Origin: JAMHWF01 sp048500255
Lineage (GTDB): Bacteria; Pseudomonadota; Gammaproteobacteria; Burkholderiales; Burkholderiaceae_C
Length of the DNA stretch: 64,000 nt
Assembly: GCA_048500255.1 (NCBI GenBank)
Contig: JASNYH010000001.1
Coordinates: 186,001-250,000 of the forward strand
Direction: 5' to 3'
The translations under genes and the position numbers were made by a program. Shown in pieces: positions 9,093 to 17,233 of the stretch (its first letter is position 1; every line of letters starts with the position of its first letter). Below the pieces are notes generated by a model, which was not told where the DNA came from, did no database searches, and was given only the letters and a program-made list of their open reading frames with translations.

Positions 9093-9629
9093 TCAGCCCT
9101 CCTCGCCGGCGACCGTGCGCAGCAGCGCGAGCAGCTGCCGGCGCTCGGCCGCGCCGAGCCCGCGCGTCAGCTCGCCCTCGTAGTGCGGCCATGCGGCGCG
9201 CACTTCGTCGAGCTTGGCGCGCCCGGCGTCGACGAGCGCGAGCGCATAGCGGCGCCGGTCGTCGGCGCACGCGACGCGCGCGATCCACCCCGCGCCCTCG
9301 AGCGCGTCGATCAGCTTGACGACGCTCGGCCCCGAGATACCGAGTCGGCGCGCCAGCGTCGCCTGGTCGATGTCGGGCTCGATCGCGATCATCGACAGCG
9401 CCGTCAGGCGCGCCGGCGACAGGCCGGCGGCGTCGAAGCTCGCGAAGAACAGCTCGTAGGCGCGCATCTGCGCGCGCCGCAGCAGGTAGCCGAGCGAATC
9501 GGTCTGGAAGTCCCAGGGCGCCGTCTTCGGCGCGGCACGGGTGCGGCGCGGCGTGGGCGACGATGCCGCGCGCGCCTTCGCGCGGCGGGGCTTCGATTCA
9601 GGGTTATCCCTGCGTCCGGTCGTCGACAT
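9093..9629 (-). CDS. MarR-family transcriptional regulator
   Basis: A 178-aa dimeric winged-helix regulator. After a basic, disordered N-terminus (about 40 residues) come LGYLLRRAQMRAYELFF, the winged helix (DIDQATLARRLGISGPSVVKLIDALE) and the wing (VACADDRRRYALAL). The ATG used gives the usual family length; an upstream ATG at 9656 would add nine residues. It is transcribed divergently from the crotonase/feruloyl-CoA synthase genes and heads the acyl-CoA dehydrogenase operon. In Pseudomonas (FerR), Rhodopseudomonas (CouR) and Acinetobacter (HcaR), MarR proteins beside such genes are relieved by hydroxycinnamoyl-CoA. The same control is inferred here. Confidence 0.88.
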   Translation of the reverse strand: MSTTGRRDNPESKPRRAKARAASSPTPRRTRAAPKTAPWDFQTDSLGYLLRRAQMRAYELFFASFDAAGLSPARLTALSMIAIEPDIDQATLARRLGISGPSVVKLIDALEGAGWIARVACADDRRRYALALVDAGRAKLDEVRAAWPHYEGELTRGLGAAERRQLLALLRTVAGEEG

Positions 9630-9649
9630 CGGAGGCAGTATAGCGGCTG

Positions 9650-9680
9650 TAATCATTAGCCTGGCTTTCGATTTACCAGG
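9650..9680. promoter_or_regulatory. Candidate MarR operator / divergent promoter region
   Basis: The 73-bp gap between the MarR and crotonase starts is AT-richer than its surroundings. It holds a palindrome TAAT-C-ATTA (9650-9658) followed by CCTGG-N11-CCAGG (9660-9680). MarR dimers bind palindromes of about this size over divergent promoters. The site is inferred from position and symmetry only. Confidence 0.4.
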
Positions 9681-9702
9681 TTCTCGTCAGAGGCAGCCTA
9701 CC

Positions 9703-10521
9703 ATGTCGTCGACAGCGCACCGGTCCCCGGACCGCACCCCTCCCGGCCCCGGCGAGGGCGACGTGCGAGTCGCCGTCGACGGCGCCGTCGCCACCGTCAC
9801 GCTGGCGCGGCCGCACAAGCGCAATGCGCTGAGCCTGCGCGTCATCGACGGCCTGCGCGAGGCCTTCGACGGCCTGCCCGACGGCGTCAAGGCCGTCGTG
9901 CTGCACGGCGAAGGCGAGCACTTCTGCGCCGGGCTCGACCTCTCGGAGCTGCCGTCGCTCACGCCGGCCGAAGGCATGATGCATTCGCGCGCCTGGTACG
10001 CGGCCTTCGAGCGCATCCAGTTCGGCCGCCGGCCCGTGGTATGCGCGATGCACGGCGCGGTGGTCGGCGGCGGGCTCGAACTGGCCGCGTCGGCGCACGT
10101 GCGCGTGGCCGACGACAGCGCCTACTTCGGCCTGCCCGAGGGGCGGCGCGGCATCTTCCTCGGCGGCGGCGGCTCGGTGCGCGTGTCCAAGCTGATCGGC
10201 TTTTCGCGCGTCACCGAGATGATGCTCACCGGCCACGTCTACAACGCCGCCGAAGGCCTGCAGCTCGGCCTGGCACACCACGTCGTGCCGGCAGGTGGCG
10301 CGCTCGCCAAGGCGCGCGAGCTGGCCGAGCGCGTCGCCACCAACGCGCCGCTGTCCAACTTCGCGATCCTGCAGGCGCTGCCGCTGATCGCCGAGCAGCC
10401 GATGGCGCACGGCCTGCTGACGGAGGCGCTGATGGCCACCGTGACGGCCTCCGAGCCCGAGGCGCGCGAGCGCATCGAGGCGTTTCTCGGCAAGCGCGCC
10501 GACAAGGTGCTGCCGCGTTGA
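9703..10521 (+). CDS. Crotonase-fold enoyl-CoA hydratase, likely hydroxycinnamoyl-CoA hydratase-lyase role
   Basis: A 272-aa crotonase-superfamily enzyme. The CoA-binding start (RPHKRNALSLRV), the oxyanion-hole segment (EHFCAGLDLSEL), and both acidic positions used in crotonase catalysis are present (VGGGLELA and FGLPEGRRGIFLGGGG). AGAGG lies 7-11 bp before the ATG. It precedes feruloyl-CoA synthase by 17 bp, as in fcs-ech loci where the hydratase/lyase cleaves feruloyl-CoA to vanillin and acetyl-CoA. The sequence is not a close copy of Pseudomonas Ech as I recall it, so simple hydration without retro-aldol cleavage is an alternative. No vanillin dehydrogenase is in the window. Confidence 0.8.
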   Translation: MSSTAHRSPDRTPPGPGEGDVRVAVDGAVATVTLARPHKRNALSLRVIDGLREAFDGLPDGVKAVVLHGEGEHFCAGLDLSELPSLTPAEGMMHSRAWYAAFERIQFGRRPVVCAMHGAVVGGGLELAASAHVRVADDSAYFGLPEGRRGIFLGGGGSVRVSKLIGFSRVTEMMLTGHVYNAAEGLQLGLAHHVVPAGGALAKARELAERVATNAPLSNFAILQALPLIAEQPMAHGLLTEALMATVTASEPEARERIEAFLGKRADKVLPR

Positions 10522-10538
10522 ACCGGCGAGCCGAGACG

Positions 10539-12410
10539 ATGCACGCCGCCGCGCCCCGTCCCACGTTCGGCCCCTATGCCGCGACCGCGACGCCGCGGCC
10601 CGGCGGCGGCTGGCTGCTTCGCTCGGCCGACCCGCTGCGCGCGTACCCGCGCCGCGCCACCGAATCGCTGCGGCGCTGGGCCGACGCGCGGCCGCAGCAC
10701 ACCTTCCTCGCGCAGCGCGACGCCGCGGGCGCATGGCGCGAGGTCGACTACGCGACGGCGCTCGCGCGCGTCGAATGCCTCGCGCAGGCGCTGCTCGATC
10801 GCGGGCTGAGCGCCGAGCGGCCGCTCGTCGTGCTGTCGGGCAACGGCATCGAGCACGCGCTGCTGATGCTCGCCGCGCTGCACGTCGGCGTGCCCGTCGC
10901 GCCGCTGTCGCCGGCGTGGTCGCTGCTCGATCCCGACGCGGCCAAGCTGCGCCACGCCGTCGCGCTGCTGACGCCGGGCCTGGTGTGGGCCGACGACGGC
11001 GCCGCGTTCGACCGCGCCATCGGGCTGGCGCTGCCGCGCGAGACGGAGGTCGCGCTGCTGCGCGGCGCGCTGTCCGGTCGCGCGCACACCGGGCACGCCG
11101 CGCTCGAGCGCACGGCGCCGACGGCGACGGTGGCGCGTGCGCATGCGGCGGTCGACGGCGACACGATCGCCAAGTTCCTCTTCACGTCGGGCTCGACGCG
11201 CCTGCCCAAGGCGGTCGTCAACACGCACCGCATGCTGTGCAGCAACCAGCAGATGGTCGCGCAGTGCTTCGCCTTTCTCGCCGACGAGCCGCCGGTGCTT
11301 GTCGACTGGATGCCCTGGCACCACACGGCGGGCGGCAACAACAACTTCGGCATCGTGCTCACGCACGGCGGCACGCTCCACATCGACGACGGCAAGCCGA
11401 CGGCCGACGGCATGGCGGCGACGCTGCGCAACCTGAGCGACGTGTCGCCGACGGTCTACTACACCGTGCCCAAGGGGCTCGAGGTGCTGGCGCGCGCGAT
11501 GCGCGGCGACGACGCGCTGCGCCAGCGCTTCTTTGCGCGGCTGCGGCTGCTCTTCCCGGCCGGCGCCGGGCTGCCACAGGCGGTCAAGGACGACATCGAC
11601 GCGATGGCGCAGCAGACGATCGGGCGGCGCGTGCCAATGACGATGGGCCTGGGCATGACGGAGACGGCGCCGTCGGCGCTGTCGGCCCATGTGCCCGACT
11701 GGCGCGCCGGCCTCGTCGGCCTGCCGGTGCCCGGCGTCGAACTCGCCCTCGTGCCCGAGGCCGGCAAGCTCGAGGCGCGCTACCGCGGGCCGAACGTGAT
11801 GCCCGGCTACTGGCGCCAGCCCGAGCTGACGCGCGCCGCCTTCGACGCCGACGGTTTCTTCCGCAGCGGCGACGCGGTACGCTGCATCGACGACGCGGAA
11901 CCCGCAGCCGGCCTGATGTACGACGGCCGCATCGCCGAGGACTTCAAGCTCGCCAGCGGCACCTGGGTCAACGTGGCATCGCTGCGCGCGCGCGTGCTGG
12001 CCGCCGGCGCGCCGCACGTGCAGGACGTCGTCTTCACCGGCCACGACGGCGACGCGATCGGCGCGCTGCTCTTCCTCGGCCCGAGCGCCGCCGAGCTGTC
12101 GGCCGCACTCGCCGCCGACGCGGCGCTCGAAGCGATCGCCGGCGACGTGCGCGTGATCGCCTGGGCGCAGTCGTGGCTCGACCGCCTGGCCGGCGAGGCC
12201 ACCGGCAGCTCGCAGCGCATCGTGCGCGCGCTGCTCGAGGTCGAACCGCCGTCGGCAGCAGCCGGCGAGCTCACCGACAAGGGATCGGTCAACCAGCGCG
12301 CCGTGCTGACGCGGCGCCATGCCTCGGTGCAGGCGCTGCAGGCGCGCGAGCCGGGCGCGCGCGTGCTGATCGCGCGGCCCACGGCGCGCGGCCAGACACC
12401 GACGCCTTGA
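10539..12410 (+). CDS. fcs: Feruloyl-CoA synthase (AMP-forming acyl-CoA synthetase)
   Basis: A 623-aa adenylate-forming ligase that would activate ferulate-type hydroxycinnamates with ATP and CoA. The P-loop motif is LFTSGSTRLPKAV (about residue 210). WMPWHHTAGGNNNFG and the adenylation motif MTMGLGMTETAPS are typical of the feruloyl-CoA synthase subfamily, as is the length. The C-terminal hinge region reads YDGRIAEDFKLASGTWVNV, also characteristic: in this subfamily the usual GR.K motif is changed to ..EDFKL..G. The start ATG lies 17 bp after the crotonase stop. The two genes and the Bug receptor form one probable operon. Confidence 0.88.
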   Translation: MHAAAPRPTFGPYAATATPRPGGGWLLRSADPLRAYPRRATESLRRWADARPQHTFLAQRDAAGAWREVDYATALARVECLAQALLDRGLSAERPLVVLSGNGIEHALLMLAALHVGVPVAPLSPAWSLLDPDAAKLRHAVALLTPGLVWADDGAAFDRAIGLALPRETEVALLRGALSGRAHTGHAALERTAPTATVARAHAAVDGDTIAKFLFTSGSTRLPKAVVNTHRMLCSNQQMVAQCFAFLADEPPVLVDWMPWHHTAGGNNNFGIVLTHGGTLHIDDGKPTADGMAATLRNLSDVSPTVYYTVPKGLEVLARAMRGDDALRQRFFARLRLLFPAGAGLPQAVKDDIDAMAQQTIGRRVPMTMGLGMTETAPSALSAHVPDWRAGLVGLPVPGVELALVPEAGKLEARYRGPNVMPGYWRQPELTRAAFDADGFFRSGDAVRCIDDAEPAAGLMYDGRIAEDFKLASGTWVNVASLRARVLAAGAPHVQDVVFTGHDGDAIGALLFLGPSAAELSAALAADAALEAIAGDVRVIAWAQSWLDRLAGEATGSSQRIVRALLEVEPPSAAAGELTDKGSVNQRAVLTRRHASVQALQAREPGARVLIARPTARGQTPTP

Positions 12411-12465
12411 AACCAGATCGACCACAACGCTGCCGCGAGCGGCAGCCACCGCAGGAGACGACACG

Positions 12466-13467
12466 ATGACGAATGCACACGGCACCGCACGCCGCACGGT
12501 CGCGGCAGCACTCACGGGGCTGGCCCTGCTCGGCGGCGCGGCCTTCGCGCAGCAAGGCGGCGGCGACGCGGCGGGCAAGCCGATCACGATCGTCGTGCCA
12601 TTCCCGCCGGGCGGCGTCACCGACCAGCTGGCGCGCGCCGTCGGCCAGCAGATGGCCGAGAACCTGAAGACGCCGGTCGTCGTCGACAACCGCCCGGGCG
12701 GCGGCGCGCAAATCGCCGCCAGCGTCGTGAACCAGGCGCCCGCCGACGGTCGCACGATCTTCATCGGCGACATCGGCGCGCTGTGCTTCAACCCCTACAT
12801 CTACACCAAGCTCAGCTACGACCCGCTGAAGGACTTCGCGCCGCTGGCGCGGCTGGTGCTCGTGCCGCAGCTGCTCGTCGTTCCGGCGGCCAGCCCCTAC
12901 ACGAACGTCGGCGAGGTGATCAAGGCCGCGCGCAGCAAGCCCGACGGGCTGACCATCGCGTCGCAGGGCAACGGGTCGGGGGGCCACCTGTTCGCCGAGA
13001 TGCTGCGCCGCGAGTCGCAGGGCGGCAGCTTCACGCACGTGCCCTATCGCGGCTCGATGCCCGGGCTGTCGGACATGATCAGCGGGCGGATCGACGTGAT
13101 GTTCGACGCCATCAGCACCAGTGGTCCGTTCGTGCGCGACGGCAAGCTGCGCGCGCTCGGGGTGGGTGCGGCGACGCGCGCGCCGATGTTCCCGCAGGTG
13201 GCGACGCTGCAGGAGCTCGGTCATCCTCAGCTCAACATGGCCGCGTGGTTCGGCATGGCGGTGAAGGCGGGCACGCCGGCGAATCTCGTGCAACGCCTCG
13301 GCGACGAAGTCATCAAGGCGCTGCGCGCACCGGCCGTCGCGAAGCACTTCACCGACCAGGGCCTCGAGATCGCGCCGCTCGGGCCGCAGGAGTTCAAGGC
13401 CTTCATGGAGTCGGAGTCGCGGCAGTGGGGCAAGGTCATCAGGGACGCGGGCATCCGCATCGAGTGA
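12466..13467 (+). CDS. Bug-family tripartite tricarboxylate transporter receptor
   Basis: A 333-aa periplasmic solute-binding protein. It has a clear signal peptide (TGLALLGGAAFA, cleavage near residue 28), then the Bug hallmark ITIVVPFPPGGVTDQLAR and VVVDNRPGGGAQIAA, then HVPYRGSMPGLSDMISGRID. AGGAG lies about 10 bp before the ATG. Bug proteins bind carboxylates and either feed TctAB permeases or act as sensors; most, including this one, have no permease genes beside them. Its place after fcs suggests a hydroxycinnamate or related aromatic acid as ligand, which is inference. Confidence 0.9.
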   Translation: MTNAHGTARRTVAAALTGLALLGGAAFAQQGGGDAAGKPITIVVPFPPGGVTDQLARAVGQQMAENLKTPVVVDNRPGGGAQIAASVVNQAPADGRTIFIGDIGALCFNPYIYTKLSYDPLKDFAPLARLVLVPQLLVVPAASPYTNVGEVIKAARSKPDGLTIASQGNGSGGHLFAEMLRRESQGGSFTHVPYRGSMPGLSDMISGRIDVMFDAISTSGPFVRDGKLRALGVGAATRAPMFPQVATLQELGHPQLNMAAWFGMAVKAGTPANLVQRLGDEVIKALRAPAVAKHFTDQGLEIAPLGPQEFKAFMESESRQWGKVIRDAGIRIE

Positions 13468-13493
13468 CCCCGGCTTGCACGGCGACTGCCGGG
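13468..13493 (+). terminator. Weak stem after the Bug gene
   Basis: CCCGGC at 13469-13474 pairs with GCCGGG at 13488-13493 directly after the stop codon. There is no T-run, so this may only be a 3'-end-stabilising or Rho-assisted structure. Confidence 0.3.
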
Positions 13494-13560
13494 CCCGCGC
13501 GCCCGCCGTCGCCGCGCGGCCCTGAAGAACGGACCGGCGCGCACGGTATGATGCCGGCCG

Positions 13561-13778
13561 TTGGTGCTCGTCGAGGCGTTCCGCCGAGACGGTTCAACGG
13601 GAATCAGGAAAGCAAGGGCCTCGACAGCCCGAACTCAACCTGAGCTGCCCCCGCAACGGTAAGCGGACGAGAGCCCTCGCGGCTCCCGGCTCATGTCGAA
13701 TCCACTGGGATGCATCGCTTCCGCGCTGCGCCTGGGAAGGGCACATGGGCAGTCTCCGCCAGCCCGGATACCGGCCAA
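13561..13778 (+). promoter_or_regulatory. Cobalamin (B12) riboswitch
   Basis: The leader carries the conserved landmarks of an adenosylcobalamin aptamer in order: TTGGTGCTCG at 13561, GGTTCAACGGGAATCAGGAA at 13591, CTGCCCCCGCAACGGTAA around 13646, CCTGGGAAGG around 13730, and the 3' B12 box AGCCCGGATACCGGCC at 13761-13776. It lies about 90 bp before btuB and heads the whole uptake/salvage operon. B12 riboswitches of this class repress their genes when the coenzyme binds. No T-rich terminator is visible before btuB, so occlusion of translation initiation is the more likely mechanism. Confidence 0.93.
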
Positions 13779-13864
13779 CGAGGTGGCGCGCCCGCGCGAG
13801 CGGCGCGCCGTGAGGCGTGGGCCGCGGGGAAGCGGTCGTGCGCGTTTGCCGTCCGCTACTCGAC

Positions 13865-15706
13865 ATGTCCATCCACGTTCCAGGCCGTTCGGCCTCAGCG
13901 CACGCCGTTGCCGCGCTGAGCCTGCTCGCCTCCTGCGCCGTTGGCGCGCAGCAGCAGTCCCCCACCCTCGATCCCGTCGTCGTGACGGCCACTCGCACGC
14001 CGCAGCCGCTGTCGTCGGTGCTGTCCGACGTCTCGGTCGTCGAGCGCGACGCGATCGATCGCAGCGGCGCGCTCGGCGTCGCCGACCTGCTCGCGCGCCT
14101 GCCCGGCATCGAGTTCGCGCGCAGCGGAGGCCCGGGCGCAGCGACCAGCATCTTCATCCGCGGCACCGAAACCCGCCACGTCGCGGTCTACATCGACGGT
14201 GTGCGCGTCGATACGCAGACCACCGGCGGCGCCGCCTGGGAGCAGATTCCGCTGGGCCAGATCGAGCGCATCGAGGTGCTGCGCGGTCCGGCAGCGGCCG
14301 TGTACGGCTCCGATGCCGTCGGCGGCGTGGTGCAGTTGTTCACCCGGCGCGGCGAAGGACCGGCGCGGCCGACGGCCTCCGTCAGCCTGGGCTCTCACGA
14401 CACGCGGCAGGTGCAGGCCGGCATCAGCGGCTCGGCACAGGCACTGGACTATTCGCTGTCGGCGTCGCACGGCCGCAGCGACGGATTCAACTCCCGCACC
14501 ACGGCGACCGCGAACCCCGACGACGACGGCTGGCGCCGCAGCTCGTTGCATGCGCGCGGCGGATTCCAGTTCGACCCCCGCCATCGCGTCGACGCCTCGC
14601 TGCTGGCCAGCAACCTGCGCGCGCAGTACGACGGCTTCACGCCGGGCTTCGACGACTGGGCCCACCACCGGCTGCGCACCGGCAGCCTCGGCTGGCAGGG
14701 CCGCTGGAGCGACGTCTCGACCACGCGGCTGCAGTTCGGACAGACCCGCAGCACCTACGAGACCCAGCCCGACTTCTATCGGACCGAGACGACGCTGCGC
14801 AACCTGACGCTGCAGCACGACCAGCGCTTCGGCAACCAGCTGCTGACGGCCACGCTCGAGCGTCGCGAGGACGGACTGCTGAACCCGGCCACGGCGGTCG
14901 CGCCCACACTCGAAGGCGAGCGCCACCAGAACGCGATCGGCCTGGGCTGGCGTACCGATGTCGGCGCGCACGGCGTGCAGGCCCACGTGCGCCACGACGA
15001 GGACAGCGAGTTCGGCGGCAAGAGCACCGGCAGCCTGGCCTGGGGCTGGGCCTTCCTGCCGCAGTGGCGCGCGACGGCGGGAGTCGCCACGTCGTTCCGC
15101 GTGCCGACGCTGTACCAGCGGTTCAGCCAGTACGGCAACCCGACGCTGGTGCCCGAAACCGGGCGCAACGTTGAGCTCGGCCTGCGATGGGCGGCGGGCC
15201 GCAGCGAGGCCAGCCTGACCGCCTGGCGCAACAAGGTCGCGAACCTGATCAACTTCGATGCTCCGGGCCCCTGCCCCGATCCCTTCGGCTGCTACGCCAA
15301 CGTCGGTCGCGCCGAGCTCGAGGGCGTGACGCTGACCGGCCGCACGCGGCTCGGTGACGTGGCACTGCGCGGTTCGCTGGGCTGGCACGATCCGCGCAAC
15401 GCCCTCACCGGCCTGGTGCTGCAGCGGCGCGCCCGGCGCATCGCCACCTTCGGCGCCGACACCCAGTTCGCCGGCTGGTCCTTCGGCGCCGAGGTCCAGG
15501 CCGCCGGCGCGCGCTTCGAGAACGCGGCCAACACGCAGCGCATGGGCGGCTACGGCGTCTTGAACCTGTACGTCGGCAGGATGCTGGTGCCCGGCCTGGC
15601 GCTGGAAGGCCGCATCGACAACGTCGGCGACAAGGACTACCAGCTCGCGCGCACCTACAACACCGGGGGCCGTACCGCCCAGGTGACGCTGCGATGGACA
15701 CCGTGA
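13865..15706 (+). CDS. btuB: TonB-dependent vitamin B12 receptor
   Basis: A 613-aa outer-membrane receptor. A signal peptide (VAALSLLASCAVGA) is followed by the TonB box DPVVVTATR, the plug (LLARLPGIEFA, IFIRGTETRHVAVYIDGVRV, IERIEVLRGPAAAVYGSDAVGGVVQL) and a barrel ending VTLRWTP; the last residue is not the usual aromatic. It is directly under the B12 riboswitch and heads the cobalamin genes, supporting BtuB over a siderophore receptor. The ATG has no good ribosome site, whereas an in-frame GTG at 13838 follows GGGGAAG and would add nine residues before the signal sequence. The second exbB/exbD/tonB set at 41.1-43.4 kb could energise it. Confidence 0.92.
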   Translation: MSIHVPGRSASAHAVAALSLLASCAVGAQQQSPTLDPVVVTATRTPQPLSSVLSDVSVVERDAIDRSGALGVADLLARLPGIEFARSGGPGAATSIFIRGTETRHVAVYIDGVRVDTQTTGGAAWEQIPLGQIERIEVLRGPAAAVYGSDAVGGVVQLFTRRGEGPARPTASVSLGSHDTRQVQAGISGSAQALDYSLSASHGRSDGFNSRTTATANPDDDGWRRSSLHARGGFQFDPRHRVDASLLASNLRAQYDGFTPGFDDWAHHRLRTGSLGWQGRWSDVSTTRLQFGQTRSTYETQPDFYRTETTLRNLTLQHDQRFGNQLLTATLERREDGLLNPATAVAPTLEGERHQNAIGLGWRTDVGAHGVQAHVRHDEDSEFGGKSTGSLAWGWAFLPQWRATAGVATSFRVPTLYQRFSQYGNPTLVPETGRNVELGLRWAAGRSEASLTAWRNKVANLINFDAPGPCPDPFGCYANVGRAELEGVTLTGRTRLGDVALRGSLGWHDPRNALTGLVLQRRARRIATFGADTQFAGWSFGAEVQAAGARFENAANTQRMGGYGVLNLYVGRMLVPGLALEGRIDNVGDKDYQLARTYNTGGRTAQVTLRWTP

Positions 15707-15755
15707 GCGGCGCGGCGCAGCGCGGCATCACCGCTCGACCCGTACCTTGGCACGC

Positions 15756-16328
15756 ATGAAGGCCGCAGGACGTCACGAACTGATCCTCGGCGGCGCCCGC
15801 AGCGGCAAGTCGCGCACGGCCGAAGCGCGCGCCGCAGCCTGGATCGCCGGAGGCACGGACCGCGAGGCGACGCTCATCGCCACCGCGCTCGCGAGCGACG
15901 ACGAGATGGCCGAGCGTATCCGTCGCCACCGCGACGATCGCAAACGCCGCGGCAGCGCGCTGGCGACGGTCGAGTCGCCGCACTATCCGGCTTCGGCGAT
16001 CCGTCGGTATGCGGCGCCGCACCGCCTGCTGGTGGTCGACTGCCTGACGCTGTGGCTCACGCAATGCCTGATGCCGCTGAACGGCCCGGGCATGGATGTC
16101 GCCGCCTGGAACGACGCCCAGGAGGACCTGCTCGACGCGCTGCGCCGCGGCGTCGGACCGGTGGTGCTGGTGTCCAACGAGATCGGCCTCGGCGTGCTGC
16201 CGCCGGCGCGCGAGGCGCGCGCCTGCGTCGATGCGCTCGGACGGCTGCATCAGCAGGTCGCTGCGCTGTGCTCCCGCGTGACGCTGATGGTGGCGGGCTG
16301 CGAACTCGCCGTCAAAGACGCTCGATGA
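15756..16328 (+). CDS. cobU: Adenosylcobinamide kinase / adenosylcobinamide-phosphate guanylyltransferase
   Basis: A 190-aa bifunctional cytoplasmic enzyme that phosphorylates adenosylcobinamide and then transfers GMP to give adenosylcobinamide-GDP, the nucleotide-loop acceptor used by CobS. The Walker A motif GGARSGKS starts at about residue 11. VVDCLTLWLTQ is the Walker B-type strand and VSNEIGLGVLP is a family hallmark. It lies 49 bp after btuB, and its stop overlaps the btuF start (ATGA). Confidence 0.93.
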   Translation: MKAAGRHELILGGARSGKSRTAEARAAAWIAGGTDREATLIATALASDDEMAERIRRHRDDRKRRGSALATVESPHYPASAIRRYAAPHRLLVVDCLTLWLTQCLMPLNGPGMDVAAWNDAQEDLLDALRRGVGPVVLVSNEIGLGVLPPAREARACVDALGRLHQQVAALCSRVTLMVAGCELAVKDAR

Positions 16329-17233
16329 ACCCGGCCTCGTCGTCACGCCGCGCTGCACTGCGCCGGATGGCCGGTGCAGCAGGCTTGCTGGCGCTGGCGG
16401 TTCGCAGTGCGGCGGCGCAGCCTCTCGTCGTGCGCGACGATCGCGGCGACGAGCACGTCTTCGCGACCCCGCCGCAGCGCTTCGTCACGATGCTGCCGTC
16501 GCTGACCGAGACCGCCTGGGTGCTCGGCGCCGGCCCGCGGCTCGTCGGCGTGGACCGCTTCTCCGACTGGCCGCCCGAGGTGCAGCGACTGCCGCATCTC
16601 GGCGGCCTGGAGGACGCGCACATCGAGGCCATCGCCGCACTCAAGCCCGACGTGGTGCTGGCCTCGACATCGTCGCGCGCGATGGAGCGGCTGCAGGCGC
16701 TGGGCTTCACCATCGTGCGCCTGAAGTCCGACAGCCATGCCGACGTGCGTCGCACGCTGGACCGCGTCGCGCAGCTGCTGGGCACGCCCGACGAGGGCCG
16801 GCGCATCTGGGCGCGTATCGAGCGCGAGCTGGCGGATGCGGCGGCGCGCGTGCCGCCCGCCTGGCGCGGCCGGCGCGCGTACTTCGAGATCTACGGCGGC
16901 CCCCATGCCGCCGGCACCACCTCGTTCATCGGCGAGACGCTGGCGCGGCTGGGCATCGTCAACATCGCGCCGGCGCAGCTCGGGCCGTTCCCCAAGCTCA
17001 ACCCCGAATTCGTCGTGCGCGCCAGGCCCGACGTCATCATGGGCGCGCAGTCCCCGCAGGCCACGCTGGCGCAGCGGCCGGGCTGGGGCTCGCTGGACGC
17101 GGTACGCCACCAGCGGCTGTGCAGCTTCGGGCCCGGTGAGTACGAGATGGTGATCCACCCCGGCCCCCGCATGGGGGAAGCCGCCGGGCTCGTCGCCGAC
17201 TGCTTGGCGCGCCTGGGCCCACCGTCGCGATGA
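16325..17233 (+). CDS. btuF: Cobalamin ABC transporter periplasmic binding protein
   Basis: A 302-aa cluster-A substrate-binding protein of the helical-backbone metal/B12 receptor type. The leader SSSRRAALRRMAGAAGLLALA resembles a Tat signal (SRRxxLR) though Sec export is possible. The mature part shows FVTMLPSLTETAWVLGAG, LVGVDRFSDWP, LKPDVVLAS and the RPGWGSLDAVR region of BtuF/HutB-like proteins. ATGA overlaps join it to cobU before and btuC after, so it delivers B12 from BtuB to the BtuCD importer. Confidence 0.9.
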   Translation: MNPASSSRRAALRRMAGAAGLLALAVRSAAAQPLVVRDDRGDEHVFATPPQRFVTMLPSLTETAWVLGAGPRLVGVDRFSDWPPEVQRLPHLGGLEDAHIEAIAALKPDVVLASTSSRAMERLQALGFTIVRLKSDSHADVRRTLDRVAQLLGTPDEGRRIWARIERELADAAARVPPAWRGRRAYFEIYGGPHAAGTTSFIGETLARLGIVNIAPAQLGPFPKLNPEFVVRARPDVIMGAQSPQATLAQRPGWGSLDAVRHQRLCSFGPGEYEMVIHPGPRMGEAAGLVADCLARLGPPSR

